From positions 806,001 to 870,000 of the forward strand of contig NZ_CP087715.1 of NCBI RefSeq assembly GCF_020991125.1: a stretch of DNA of 64,000 bases. The letters run 5' to 3'. Numbering within the stretch: position 1 is the stretch's first letter; each line of letters starts with the position of its first letter. The stretch is from Microbulbifer celer. Lineage in GTDB: Bacteria; Pseudomonadota; Gammaproteobacteria; Pseudomonadales; Cellvibrionaceae. Of this stretch, positions 15,173 through 24,307 are shown in pieces. The notes beneath the pieces are model-generated. The model was given only the letters and a program-made list of their open reading frames with translations. It searched no databases and was not told the origin of the DNA. The position numbers and the translations under genes were made by a program.

Positions 15173-16885
15173 TTAGTCATTGGTCACCCGGTTTGCCTCC
15201 TCCAGGCTGGTAACCCCCATCACTACCTTGCGAAGCGCCGACACCCGCAGGTTATTGAATCCTTCCTTTTTCGCTTGGTCTGCAATCTGAATAGAGTTGC
15301 CTCCCTCCATTATAATGCGCGAAATCCCATCAGTGATGCGAACCACTTCATACACACCCACGCGCCCCTTGTAACCTTTAGAGCAGTGCTCACAGCCTAC
15401 AGGTTGGTAGATTTTCCATTCACTTTTGGGAATGGTGACGGTATCAAAGCCTTCTTCTGCCAACACTTCATCCGGAAGCTGAGCAGGTTGTTTACATTCA
15501 CCACATAGACGTCGTGCCAAGCGCTGTGCAATAATTACACTAACCGAGGTGGCAATATTGAACGTGGGAACCCCCATATTCATTAATCGGGTTAGGGTTT
15601 CCGGTGCTGAGTTGGTGTGCAGTGTAGACAGTACCAAGTGGCCGGTTTGTGCAGCTTTGATCGCAATCTCTGCGGTCTCCAGGTCCCGGATCTCCCCCAC
15701 CATTACGATATCTGGATCCTGACGGAGAAAGGAGCGCAATGCTTCGGCAAAGTTCAACCCCACCTTGTTGGAGACGTTTACCTGATTGATCCCCTCCAAG
15801 TTGATCTCTACTGGATCTTCCGCGGTTGAGATATTGCGTTCTGGAGTATTGAGAATATTCAGGCCTGTATATAGAGATACAGTTTTACCAGACCCGGTAG
15901 GTCCGGTAACCAAGATCATACCCTGGGGTTGAGCCAGAGCATCCATATAAACCTTCTTTTGCTCTTCTTCATAGCCCAGGGCATCGATCCCCATTTTGGC
16001 TGAAGAAGGGTCAAGAATACGAAGTACAATCTTTTCTCCCCATAGAGTAGGTAGACTGTTAACCCGAAAATCAATGGCCTTGGTCTTGGACAGCTTCATT
16101 TTGATACGGCCGTCTTGGGGCACACGCCTTTCGGAAATATCCATTTTGGACATTACCTTGAGGCGGGCGGAAATTCGGGTGGCCAGCTGAATGGGAGGGC
16201 GCGCTACTTCATGCAGCACGCCATCGGTGCGCATCCGTACCCGATAGATCTTTTCGTAGGGTTCGAAATGGACATCTGAAGCGCCGGTACGGATCGCATC
16301 CAGTAATACCTTGTTTACAAAACGCACTACCGGTGCTTCATCGCCACCGGGCTCACCGTCTTCCTCAGGCCGACTATCACCGCCTTCTACATCGAGGCTG
16401 TCCAGATCTTCGTCGTCCAGTCCTTCCAGACCGCCGCCAATGTCTCCACTATTGGCCAGATAACTCTCGATTGCCTTGGCTAACTTGTCCGCTTCAACGA
16501 GAATCGGGTCAGTGTTCAGCCCGGTATTGAAGTTGAATTCATCAAGGCCCGCGAGATTGGTCGGGTCTGCGACCGCAACAAACAGCCGATTCCCGCGCTT
16601 ATACAAGGGGAGGGCAAAATGCTTGCTGATCAGTTTCTCAGCAACAATGTCCTTAGGGAGCAGGTCGAAGTTATAGCTGGATAGGTCAAACAGCGGAGTA
16701 CCAAACGCATTGGCAGCTATGTTGGCGAGCTCTCGGCTTTTGATTAGCTTGGTTTCAACCGCATGCTGGGCAAAGCTCTGCCCCTCACGCTTGGCCGCTT
16801 TGATGGCAGATTGGGCCGTTGCCTCGTCAATGGCATTGTCAGAAACCAGCCGCTTGGCCAGGCCGCTCAGTGGAGTGCTGCTCAT
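15173..16885 (-). CDS. pilB: Type IV pilus assembly ATPase PilB
   Basis: A 570-residue hexameric extension ATPase. It has an N-terminal MshE/GspE-like domain with an acidic patch (GLDDEDLDSLDVEGGD, about residues 153-170), the Walker A GPTGSGKT, Asp box AEDPVE, Walker B IVMVGEIRD, the His box STLHTNSAPETL and the zinc tetracysteine motif (CGECK and CEHCSKGYKG). It powers pilin polymerisation. It is the first gene of the minus-strand pilBCD-coaE-yacG unit and is divergent from pilA. Confidence 0.97.
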   Translation of the reverse strand: MSSTPLSGLAKRLVSDNAIDEATAQSAIKAAKREGQSFAQHAVETKLIKSRELANIAANAFGTPLFDLSSYNFDLLPKDIVAEKLISKHFALPLYKRGNRLFVAVADPTNLAGLDEFNFNTGLNTDPILVEADKLAKAIESYLANSGDIGGGLEGLDDEDLDSLDVEGGDSRPEEDGEPGGDEAPVVRFVNKVLLDAIRTGASDVHFEPYEKIYRVRMRTDGVLHEVARPPIQLATRISARLKVMSKMDISERRVPQDGRIKMKLSKTKAIDFRVNSLPTLWGEKIVLRILDPSSAKMGIDALGYEEEQKKVYMDALAQPQGMILVTGPTGSGKTVSLYTGLNILNTPERNISTAEDPVEINLEGINQVNVSNKVGLNFAEALRSFLRQDPDIVMVGEIRDLETAEIAIKAAQTGHLVLSTLHTNSAPETLTRLMNMGVPTFNIATSVSVIIAQRLARRLCGECKQPAQLPDEVLAEEGFDTVTIPKSEWKIYQPVGCEHCSKGYKGRVGVYEVVRITDGISRIIMEGGNSIQIADQAKKEGFNNLRVSALRKVVMGVTSLEEANRVTND

Positions 16886-17390
16886 GGGGAACCGCTTATA
16901 GTAAATTCTCGGTGTGTCGAGATGTTATCTTTGTTTAAACATTGGTTTTAAGTACCGGTAATGTAAAGGATTTACCTTCCAGTAGGCACCCCAATATAAC
17001 GAATAACCGAGACCCCGCCAATGATCCCGGCGAGCGATGGACTAAAGCTGTGAACTGGATAGCTTCACACTCCATTGCGCTCACACCGCCCTGTCATCCC
17101 GGACTCGATCCGGGATCCAGTACTGCACCCTCAGGCTCGCGGGAGAAGTAGAAAAAATCGCAGAGCTCTAGCTAGGTGATCTGACAAATTGTGTCACCAG
17201 GTTCTAATCGCTGATCAAAAAATGTAACTTGCGCCCAATAAGTGATCGCTCTCCACATGACTTTCCTCCCAAACTGGCAGTTTAGGGCAATTTCCACACT
17301 TGCGCGTTTTGCCACATTACCGGTATTGTAACTGCCGACTTCCTCACGGGATCTCACCTTAAAACAACAGTCTGTATGGAGACGGTTACA
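16886..17390. other. pilB-pilA divergent intergenic region with one dispersed repeat
   Basis: 505 bp without a gene, expected to hold the promoters of pilB and pilA. At 17092-17122 lies a copy of the dispersed repeat (TGTCATCCCGGACTCGATCC then GGGATCCAG). I looked for a sigma-54 site (TGGCAC-N5-TTGC) before pilA and did not find a convincing one. Confidence 0.6.
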
Positions 17391-17855
17391 ATGAAGAAAC
17401 AACAGGGTTTTACTCTTATTGAATTGATGATCGTAGTGGCGATCATCGGCATTCTAGCTGCAGTAGCGCTGCCGGCTTACTCCGATTACACCAAACGTGC
17501 CAAGATGAGTGAGGCGCTGGGCTTTGCTGCTCAGGCCAAGTCAGCAGTTGCCGAAACCTATCAGGCTACCGGCTCTCTGCCTGGTGATAATACTGCAGCA
17601 GGTATGGATGCTGCGGCCAATATTAAATCCACATACGTTGAGTCTGTAACTGTTGGCAGCGGCGGCGTAATTACCGTAGCGATCCAAGGTACTGACGATA
17701 ACGATCTCGATAATGGTAGCGTTATAATGACTCCCGTTCAGTCAGATGGGTCATCTACTATTACTGCCGCGTACAATGGACCGGTTCGTTGGAATTGTGC
17801 TGTGAGTAATGCCAATATTTCCAAGTTCTTCCCATCAGAGTGTCGTGGTACCTGA
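17391..17855 (+). CDS. pilA: Type IV major pilin PilA
   Basis: A 154-residue prepilin. The short leader MKKQQG is followed by [24 protein letters not shown], with Glu5 of the mature protein present, then a globular domain with a C-terminal Cys pair (WNCAVSN...SECRGT) that would form the D-loop disulfide. The ATG at 17391 is chosen because the upstream in-frame ATG (17376) would give an odd leader and GGAG stands 9 nt before 17391. PilD, encoded nearby, would process it. The mature protein ends in Thr, not the Ser seen in pilins glycosylated by P. aeruginosa TfpO. A terminator follows at 17872. Confidence 0.96.
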   Translation: MKKQQGFTLIELMIVVAIIGILAAVALPAYSDYTKRAKMSEALGFAAQAKSAVAETYQATGSLPGDNTAAGMDAAANIKSTYVESVTVGSGGVITVAIQGTDDNDLDNGSVIMTPVQSDGSSTITAAYNGPVRWNCAVSNANISKFFPSECRGT

Positions 17856-17871
17856 TGGCATCTTGATAGGG

Positions 17872-17897
17872 AAAGGCGGGCTCTGCCCGCCTTTTTT
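17872..17897 (+). terminator. Rho-independent terminator after pilA
   Basis: AAGGCGGGC-TCT-GCCCGCCTT stem followed by TTTT. It ends the pilA transcript 20 nt after its stop codon; the next gene probably depends on read-through or its own promoter. Confidence 0.9.
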
Positions 17898-17926
17898 GTG
17901 GGTGTTGAGCTTGTTAAGTCGTCCTA

Positions 17927-19408
17927 GTGAAAAGCGCGCTTGCTCAGATAGCCCCCGTTGTTGATTTTCATTTAGGTAAGCAAGTGGAAATTGGAGTAGT
18001 AAGTAAAAGGAGTCCGCTGGCAATATTTATTCTTGTGACTTTTTGGTGTTGGTTTTTTCTAAGCCTTAATCCGCTTGATATTGGCCTTCCAGTTGGTCAA
18101 TACAACAATAAGCGTATTATGCAGCTGATTTTAATATGCATATTTACCCTGTTAGTCTGTATTCGGGCATACCGTGTGGCTCTTCCTAGAGTGCCTCAGA
18201 ATAAATTGTTACTGACGGCTTGGGTGCTGTCATTGCTGCTGGTGTTTCTTAGTACGGTTTTTTCTGCAAATATATATCACTCTCTCATTGAGAGTCTTCA
18301 TTGGCTATTACTGGCAAGTATATTCTGTTGTGGCATATATGTGGCATGTATGGGACTCTCCAGGTTGCTGCTCCTAGGGCTATTGGTATTACATGGCCTG
18401 GTTGTCCTTAAAGCGTTACTTTTTCTTGGGTATGAAGTGGCTGTAGGCGGCTCATTACGCGCGGAGATGCTGTACCCAAGTGTCGAGCACCACCGTTTCT
18501 TTAACCAAGTGCAAGTATTTGTTGTGCCACTGCTTTTTCTTTGGGCAGCGCGAACAGATTTCAGGAAATTTGCCTATTTTTTCCTCTTTATAAATATTTT
18601 ATTGGCCTTTTGTGGTGGAGCGAGGGGGCTGTTGGTTGGCTTGATCGCGGCTACCTTTTTGGCCTACCTACTGATGAAGCCTTGGCGTCCGCAGATATTA
18701 ACAGCGGCGGTGATCGGGGTGTTAGCTTTTTTTGTTTATTTGATTTTGGCTTTGATTGTTGATGCGGGACACGGTTCAGATGTATTTCGGGCACATACTT
18801 CGGGCCGCTCCATTATTTGGCGGGGGCTAATAGATGCGCTAAGTCCGGCCCATTTTTTCATTGGCGAGGGCTCCGGCGCTTACTCTTACCACTCTCTCGG
18901 TCGAAAAGAAGGTCACCCTCACAATAGCTTACTGCAATTAATCTTCGAATGGGGGGGGGTTGCCACTATCGCCATGTTTTCTCTCTTGCTTTTGATATTG
19001 CTTTTATCGTGGAGGGCGATATGTGGCCCCAATATTATTGGGCAAGAACGAGATATCTCTGCGGCGATTTTAACTGCCGTTGTTTCCGCCATTATCTATT
19101 CGCTTTTTAGTGGTATTGTAGTGATGCCAATACCGCAAACTTTGCTGTTTTTCTTTTTGGGCATGCTGTGGGGAAAAGCTCTTCAAAGTGGCAATCAAGG
19201 TTTGAATCTTGATGGGCGTACTATTTCTCGTACTACAGTTATTGATGTTGCGTCCATCTTGACATGCTGGGTTGGTGTTACAGTTATACTGCTACTGTAT
19301 GTGACACTTTGTAGTGCCTATTTTGTGCAGCAGAGTTTTGATCCCAATGAATTCCGAGCGCCACGATTTTGGGCGGAGGGTGAGCAGTTTCGAGGGACGA
19401 TATATTAG
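17927..19408 (+). CDS. O-antigen ligase / pilin glycosyltransferase (TfpO-like) membrane protein
   Basis: A 493-residue protein with about a dozen membrane segments and the Wzy_C/O-antigen-ligase signature in a large periplasmic loop: SGRSIIWRGLIDAL, GEGSGAYSYHSLG and EGHPHNSLLQLIFEWG, where the His-Asn pair is the family's hallmark. Such enzymes move a lipid-linked glycan to lipid A, to another repeat unit, or to a protein. Position directly after pilA is the arrangement of pilin O-oligosaccharyltransferases (PilO/TfpO) of Pseudomonas and Acinetobacter. The alternative is a Wzy polymerase or ligase for the polysaccharide cluster that follows. Start GTG 17927; no better start is visible before the first membrane segment. 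Confidence 0.75.
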   Translation: MKSALAQIAPVVDFHLGKQVEIGVVSKRSPLAIFILVTFWCWFFLSLNPLDIGLPVGQYNNKRIMQLILICIFTLLVCIRAYRVALPRVPQNKLLLTAWVLSLLLVFLSTVFSANIYHSLIESLHWLLLASIFCCGIYVACMGLSRLLLLGLLVLHGLVVLKALLFLGYEVAVGGSLRAEMLYPSVEHHRFFNQVQVFVVPLLFLWAARTDFRKFAYFFLFINILLAFCGGARGLLVGLIAATFLAYLLMKPWRPQILTAAVIGVLAFFVYLILALIVDAGHGSDVFRAHTSGRSIIWRGLIDALSPAHFFIGEGSGAYSYHSLGRKEGHPHNSLLQLIFEWGGVATIAMFSLLLLILLLSWRAICGPNIIGQERDISAAILTAVVSAIIYSLFSGIVVMPIPQTLLFFFLGMLWGKALQSGNQGLNLDGRTISRTTVIDVASILTCWVGVTVILLLYVTLCSAYFVQQSFDPNEFRAPRFWAEGEQFRGTIY

Positions 19409-19489
19409 CAATGCACAAGACATTTGTGGCTCAACTGGCAGTAAGCTGATTGCGCAGCCAACAAGATCTTTTGCGAGAGGGCGCTGTTT

Positions 19490-20911
19490 CTAGTATGCGT
19501 TTTCCCCCGCTATCCCTTTAAATGGGGTCATGATCACAATTTGTAAGTCAAGCCAAATTGACCAGTGCCGAATATAGTGCAGGTCGTGCTCTACGCGCTT
19601 TGAAATTTTTTCCAGTGTATCTGTTTCGCCCCGCCAGCCGTTGACTTGAGCCCAGCCGGTAATACCAGGTTTAACTTTATGCCTAAGCATGTAACCGCTG
19701 ACTAGCTTTCGGTACTCTTCATTGTGTGCGACAGCATGGGGTCTCGGGCCAACAATTGACATCTGTCCCTGCAACACATTGATCAGTTGAGGCAGCTCGT
19801 CTAGTGATGCGCGTCGTAGCAAGCGGCCGATAGGTGTCACTCGCGGGTCGTTGCGACGTGCTTGCACTACAGTATCGCCATTTTCTAGTGTGTTCATGGT
19901 ACGAAATTTCCAGACTTCGATAGGACGCCCGTCCAGTCCATAGCGAAGCTGTTTGAATATTATAGGTCCTTTGGATGTGAGTTTTATACAAATGGCTATT
20001 AATAGTAAGAGCGGGAGGGTGGCTATAAGTAGTACAACGCTGATCACTAGGTCTTCCAAGCGCTTCACCCAACTGTTTATGCCTACGATTGGAGTATCGT
20101 ATACGCTTAGAACATGACTCTCTCCTACCTGATACCATCGGGAGTGCAGGAGTTTATGAAAGAACAGGTCAGGCAGTATGTGTACGTTGGCTGTGGTATC
20201 GGCAAGCGCACGCAATATCTGTTCGATTTTCTGTTCTTCCCGCATGGGTAGTGCTATATAGATCTGCTCCACAGAGCCGGATTTTGCAGCTGCTAGTGCA
20301 TCGGATACATCCCCTAGTAGCTTGTAGGGGATTGTGCTTAGAAGCTGCTGTTGGCAGTTCTCTGACTCTGGAACGCTATAGAAGCCACGTATACGAATAC
20401 CCAAATGCGGCTCCGCAGCAAAGTTCCTCGCCAACTGTAACCCGTTTGGAGTTATCCCTACGATCGCTGCAGTGCGGGTATTATGATCATTTGAGCGAAC
20501 ATAAAATAACGTCAATCGGAACCCGTAGCGCCAAAATGCCAATACGGCTGCTGTAGAAAGGAACCAACTACCTACGATTAGTCGAGAATAAATCTGACCT
20601 GTTTTACTGAAATAGCCAATCAAGAGTAAGGTGGTGCAGACGGAAATCCAGGCAAACAGGGTCAGGCCTAGCATGTGGGAGTAGGTGTCAATACGCCAAG
20701 ACCTGTACAGTTCCACCGACTCAGCGAAGAATATAAAGAGTGCCGTGGCAAGGAGACCGATAGTTAACCAATGCGCAGCCGGTTCATGGTCAAAAAAACG
20801 ACACCAGAACAAAAGAGATATGAAAATGGCGCCTCCGTCGATGAGGCGATAGAGGGCGGCGAGGCCACTTTGGCGGCGGTGGCCCCAGCTTGCTTTTACT
20901 TGCTCAATCAT
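19490..20911 (-). CDS. Undecaprenyl-phosphate sugar-1-phosphate transferase (WcaJ-like)
   Basis: A 473-residue protein of the bacterial sugar transferase family. It has N-terminal membrane helices (about residues 20-130), a CoA-binding-like Rossmann domain (TAAIVGITPNGLQLARNFA), one more membrane helix (VISVVLLIATLPLLLLIAICI) and the catalytic domain with KFRTM, RRASLDELPQLINVL, SIVGPRPHA and the KPGITGWAQVNGWRGETD block. It starts glycan synthesis by placing a hexose-1-phosphate, commonly glucose, on undecaprenyl phosphate. It is convergent with the ligase-like gene and divergent from the glycosyltransferase cluster. Confidence 0.92.
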   Translation of the reverse strand: MIEQVKASWGHRRQSGLAALYRLIDGGAIFISLLFWCRFFDHEPAAHWLTIGLLATALFIFFAESVELYRSWRIDTYSHMLGLTLFAWISVCTTLLLIGYFSKTGQIYSRLIVGSWFLSTAAVLAFWRYGFRLTLFYVRSNDHNTRTAAIVGITPNGLQLARNFAAEPHLGIRIRGFYSVPESENCQQQLLSTIPYKLLGDVSDALAAAKSGSVEQIYIALPMREEQKIEQILRALADTTANVHILPDLFFHKLLHSRWYQVGESHVLSVYDTPIVGINSWVKRLEDLVISVVLLIATLPLLLLIAICIKLTSKGPIIFKQLRYGLDGRPIEVWKFRTMNTLENGDTVVQARRNDPRVTPIGRLLRRASLDELPQLINVLQGQMSIVGPRPHAVAHNEEYRKLVSGYMLRHKVKPGITGWAQVNGWRGETDTLEKISKRVEHDLHYIRHWSIWLDLQIVIMTPFKGIAGENAY

Positions 20912-21236
20912 ATAGGGGTCGATTCAACTTGTCGCTGGTGGTGACCTTGGAGTGCGAAATCAACTCTTTGGCCGGAAGCTAGATCAGCCCATGATAATGC
21001 TTTTTCTATATTGTGGATAATACCTGAGATCGGTATAGTCTGATTAGTTTTTAACCTTTCACGAGGGCGGAATAGTACACGAGTAGTATTTTGACGTGGA
21101 TTTGTAGGGTTCCGCTTATGCGGTTCCTATTGTAGGGCAACTAGTATGAATGGCTTAAGAGTTTCGGAGGTGTTGAGCTTTTAAGGTGCGCTTTTGCTTT
21201 GAAGCTGTTCACTCAAAGTTTTTATAAGATTTTTTC
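20912..21236. other. Intergenic region upstream of the polysaccharide genes, candidate promoter
   Basis: 325 bp without a gene. On the plus strand TTGTGG (21011-21016), a 17-nt spacer and TATAGT (21034-21039) make a plausible sigma-70 promoter about 200 bp before the first glycosyltransferase. No RfaH ops element could be identified. Confidence 0.4.
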
Positions 21237-21239
21237 GTG

Positions 21240-22259
21240 ATGTGTGGAAAGTATTTTAAAAGAAATAAGTGTAGCGGGATGGTGGTCTCGTGGGGCAACA
21301 ATATTACGAGATCAACTTCCCTAGCGAAAGTTCTTGGTTTTGACGATTTCCATGTTAGGCCAACTTTTAAATTAAAGTATTTGAAATTAATTAATTATAT
21401 TGTGGCTTTTCTCAGGTCTCTTTGGAAAATCTTGGTCAGTCGCCCTAGGGAGTTAGTGTTGGTTGGTCCTCCAACTTTTATTTTTTACGCGATTCCAATA
21501 ATAAAGTGCTTTCTTTCCGAAACGAGAGTAACCTGTGATTTCCACAACGGTGTTTTGCGATACCCATGGGCTGCCCTTCCGGGGTTGAAGAGATGTATTA
21601 GAGAGGCCGATCTCGTCTTGTCCCATAACGGAAAAGTTAAAGATGAAATTGACGTTTTTTTTGGTGTTAATTCTAGAGTTTTGACAGACCCGCTACCTGC
21701 TGCCCATGATACTGAAGGAGAGGTTTCCAGTTCACACGTTTCTAAAATTAAATTGAACGTTTTAGTTCCTTGTTCTTTTTCCATTGATGAGCCTGTTGAG
21801 CTAATTTTAGATCTTTGCGTTTTTGCAGCTAAGAAATTTAATCTAATTGTGACAGGGGATTATAACAAGATTCGCAAGAGGGAGGGTTTTAAACATGCTT
21901 TCGGACTTGCAAATTTTACAGGTTTCTTACCTAAGGAGAAATATCGGCACTTGCTGGCATCCTCTGATGTTGTTCTCTGCTTAACAAATGATGATTCAGT
22001 ACAAATGTGTGCATCAAATGAGGCGCTCGGATTTTCAAAGTTGCTCTTGCACTCGAATACGCCAGTTCTAAATGGTTTGTATTCTGGTAAAGAGCTTGCA
22101 GTTGACCATTCCGTGTGCTCTATAGTCTCTGCAATTGAGAGGCTGGATGCGAGAAAGGAGTACTGGCAGATGTATCTAGGTGATGTTCGAGAGTTTTATC
22201 AAAGTCGCTGGCATCGCCAGTTTGAATCTGTATTTTCTGATGGTGAACGCTCTAGGTAA
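21240..22259 (+). CDS. Glycosyltransferase, GT4-like
   Basis: About 339 residues. N-terminal part: RELVLVGPPTFIFYAIP and VTCDFHNGVLRYPWAALPG; C-terminal Rossmann-like part: LNVLVPCSFSIDEPVELIL, FTGFLPKEKYRHLLASSDVVLCLTND and ASNEALGFSKLLLHSNT, the usual donor-site pattern of GT-B enzymes (an E in place of the canonical ExxxxxxE pair is hard to assign). It probably adds one sugar to the lipid-linked repeat unit in the cytoplasm; donor and acceptor unknown. The ATG at 21240 directly follows an in-frame GTG; no strong ribosome binding site. The base composition is clearly more AT-rich than the flanking pil and imu genes. Confidence 0.7.
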   Translation: MCGKYFKRNKCSGMVVSWGNNITRSTSLAKVLGFDDFHVRPTFKLKYLKLINYIVAFLRSLWKILVSRPRELVLVGPPTFIFYAIPIIKCFLSETRVTCDFHNGVLRYPWAALPGLKRCIREADLVLSHNGKVKDEIDVFFGVNSRVLTDPLPAAHDTEGEVSSSHVSKIKLNVLVPCSFSIDEPVELILDLCVFAAKKFNLIVTGDYNKIRKREGFKHAFGLANFTGFLPKEKYRHLLASSDVVLCLTNDDSVQMCASNEALGFSKLLLHSNTPVLNGLYSGKELAVDHSVCSIVSAIERLDARKEYWQMYLGDVREFYQSRWHRQFESVFSDGERSR

Positions 22260-22443
22260 ATGTTCTGCATAGTATGCGTTGATTTTTGACGTGCTAGAAA
22301 TTTATGTCGTTCAATTGTTTAACTTCTTATGTAAATTTTATGTGATTAATATTTTTCTATGGAGTGGTTTTTCGCTTATGGTGTTTGCGTGCGGCGTGGA
22401 GTGGTGGGGTTTTCTATGATTTTTTCGGCTCCGGGAGCTTGCT

Positions 22444-23253
22444 TTGAAATATAGGGCTATATTTGTGGTTGGGACCCCGAGATCGGGAACAACTCTTGCG
22501 CAGCAAGCGCTGTTCTCGCTGGCTGAGGTAGATTCACACTTTGAAACACATTTTTTTTCAAATTTGAACTATAGGAATTTTTTAAGATCAAGGTTCTATT
22601 CCAAAGAAGTAATATGCAGAGATGTTCTTTGTAGACTTTCTCCGAGAGACGATTTTAAAGTCAATATGCGTGACCTACCTGGAGCTTTCTTTGATGTCGT
22701 TAGGGACCGGCTTGACAGCCTTGGAAAGTTTATTTTTGTAGAAAAGACGCCGGCACACCTAGCGCATATTCGCTCTATTGAAAAGGCTTGCCCCGTTGAT
22801 TTTGATTTGGTTTTTTTGCATGTGATTCGTTCACGATATGAAAATGTTAGATCATTGTATTTTGCTGCAAATGAATATCCGGGGCATTGGGGTGGCAAAC
22901 GATCACTAGCCTGCTGCGTTAGGAGGTGGTCTCATGATTTGAGACTTCACTATAACTTTTTGCCTAGGCGCGGTGTCCATACTTTCGTAAGTTACGAAGA
23001 ATTTGTGTCCAATTATCGAAGTTACCTAGAAAAAATTTGTAAAAAGTTGGATCTGGAATGTTCTATAACTATTCCTACGAGGAATCTTAAAAATATCATA
23101 TCGGAGAATGAAGATTGGAAGGGGAAAAACTTTGAAGAAGTTGGGCAGGGTAGAGTTTACGATTTTATGTCACCTGTGGAATTCGAACGCCAGTTTAGGT
23201 TTAGCTCCTCAGATAGGCGTATGTATATGAATGTTGTTGAAGGGTGTCTCTAA
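22444..23253 (+). CDS. PAPS-dependent sulfotransferase family protein
   Basis: A 269-residue protein. The 5'-phosphosulfate loop is FVVGTPRSGTTLAQQALFS at the N-terminus; LGKFIFVEKTPAHLAHI and FLHVIRSRYENVRSLY correspond to the catalytic-base strand and the 3'-phosphate site. Such enzymes transfer sulfate from PAPS to a hydroxyl of a sugar or other acceptor. In this cluster a sulfated surface polysaccharide is the natural guess. The start is TTG at 22444, with GGGAG six nt upstream; it places the P-loop 8 residues in, as usual. AT-rich like its neighbours. Confidence 0.82.
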   Translation: MKYRAIFVVGTPRSGTTLAQQALFSLAEVDSHFETHFFSNLNYRNFLRSRFYSKEVICRDVLCRLSPRDDFKVNMRDLPGAFFDVVRDRLDSLGKFIFVEKTPAHLAHIRSIEKACPVDFDLVFLHVIRSRYENVRSLYFAANEYPGHWGGKRSLACCVRRWSHDLRLHYNFLPRRGVHTFVSYEEFVSNYRSYLEKICKKLDLECSITIPTRNLKNIISENEDWKGKNFEEVGQGRVYDFMSPVEFERQFRFSSSDRRMYMNVVEGCL

Positions 23254-23279
23254 ATTATTTTTAGTTGGGGTCGGTGGCT

Positions 23280-23726
23280 ATGAGAAAAGTATTGGCTGTT
23301 GCTTCTTTTGGCGGGCACTGGAAACAGCTGCTTCGCCTTGCTCCAGTTTTCGGAAAGTATGATACGACCTACGTCAGCACTGTGGATTACCCATTCAGAG
23401 AGGGTTCTGGATATACATATTTTCGCGTTCCCGATGCTAGCAGGAAAAGTGTTATCCGAATGTTCTGCCTTTTCTTTACTACTCTGCGAGTTGTTTTTGT
23501 CGTCAGGCCGGACGTGGTTATTTCAACCGGTGCAGGGCCGGGCCTGGTTACCATTTTCTGGGGGCGGGTATTTGGTTGTAGAACTATATGGATTGATAGT
23601 GTTGCAAACCCTGAACAACTATCTTTTTCGGGCAAGATCGCCAAGAGGTGGGCTGACCTCTGGCTGACACAATGGCCAGAATTGGTGCGTTCTGAAGGGC
23701 CTATGTACAAGGGGCGAGTGATATGA
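23280..23726 (+). CDS. PssD/Alg14-like glycosyltransferase subunit (membrane anchor)
   Basis: About 148 residues. The N-terminal KVLAVASFGGHWKQLLRL is the Alg14/PssD glycine-rich nucleotide-sugar loop; VVFVVRPDVVISTGAGPGLVTIFWGRVFG and ESWIDSVAN-like IWIDSVANPEQ follow. With the next gene it forms a two-subunit transferase; this subunit anchors the complex at the membrane. The ATG at 23280 is preferred over an in-frame start at 23265 because the family begins three residues before the loop. Stop and next start overlap (ATGA). Confidence 0.85.
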   Translation: MRKVLAVASFGGHWKQLLRLAPVFGKYDTTYVSTVDYPFREGSGYTYFRVPDASRKSVIRMFCLFFTTLRVVFVVRPDVVISTGAGPGLVTIFWGRVFGCRTIWIDSVANPEQLSFSGKIAKRWADLWLTQWPELVRSEGPMYKGRVI

Positions 23727-24196
23727 TTTTTCTGACAGTAGGTACTCAATTTGGTTTCAATCGGCTTGTTGCGGCTGTTGATAAGTGGGCATCTAATAAC
23801 CTGGGTGTTGAAGTTTTTGCGCAAGTAGGTAGCGGGACCTACATTCCTAAGAATTTCGGTTGGTGTCGGTATTTGCACCCCGTTGATTTCGAGAAGAATA
23901 TGACCTCAGCCGAGCTCATCGTGAGTCACGCCGGGATGGGGACTATCATTGACAGTTTGGTAATGGCAAAGCCATGCCTAGTTTTCCCTAGGCGGGCAGA
24001 TCTCAATGAGCATAGAAACGATCATCAAGTTGCGACGTGTAATAAGCTGTCAGAGTTTGATGGATGTCGTATTGCCTGGGATGAGATTGACCTGTTTCGC
24101 TATCTGGATAATCCATGGGGAATCGTTTCCAGCACCCTCTCCGTTCACGCACCTGAAGAGTTGTTATTGGCAATTGATGATTTTATCTGCAGTTAA
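23723..24196 (+). CDS. PssE/Alg13-like glycosyltransferase catalytic subunit
   Basis: A 157-residue protein: FLTVGTQFGFNRLVAAVD at the start and the donor-binding end AELIVSHAGMGTIIDSLVMAKPCLVFPRR...EHRNDHQ, the GT28 C-terminal motif (compare MurG and Alg13). It overlaps the PssD-like gene by 4 nt, so the two are translated together. Related pairs (PssDE, Cps14FG) add glucuronic acid or galactose to the lipid carrier; the sugar here is unknown. Confidence 0.87.
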   Translation: MIFLTVGTQFGFNRLVAAVDKWASNNLGVEVFAQVGSGTYIPKNFGWCRYLHPVDFEKNMTSAELIVSHAGMGTIIDSLVMAKPCLVFPRRADLNEHRNDHQVATCNKLSEFDGCRIAWDEIDLFRYLDNPWGIVSSTLSVHAPEELLLAIDDFICS

Positions 24197-24307
24197 TTGG
24201 GCTACTTTATCAGCCTTACTTGCGATCAACCATGAGGGTGCACTTTCGCGTGATGAGTTTCTTATGGAAAGTGATTTTGTAACTCGCCATCCTGGAAACG
24301 ATATTAC

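Noticed and set aside
17172-17390. Sigma-54 promoter for pilA
   Set aside because: No TGGCAC-N5-TTGC match at acceptable quality could be found by eye.
20912-21236. RfaH ops/JUMPStart element before the polysaccharide genes
   Set aside because: Only a loose resemblance (GGGCGG...CACG); the core GGCGGTAGCGT is absent.
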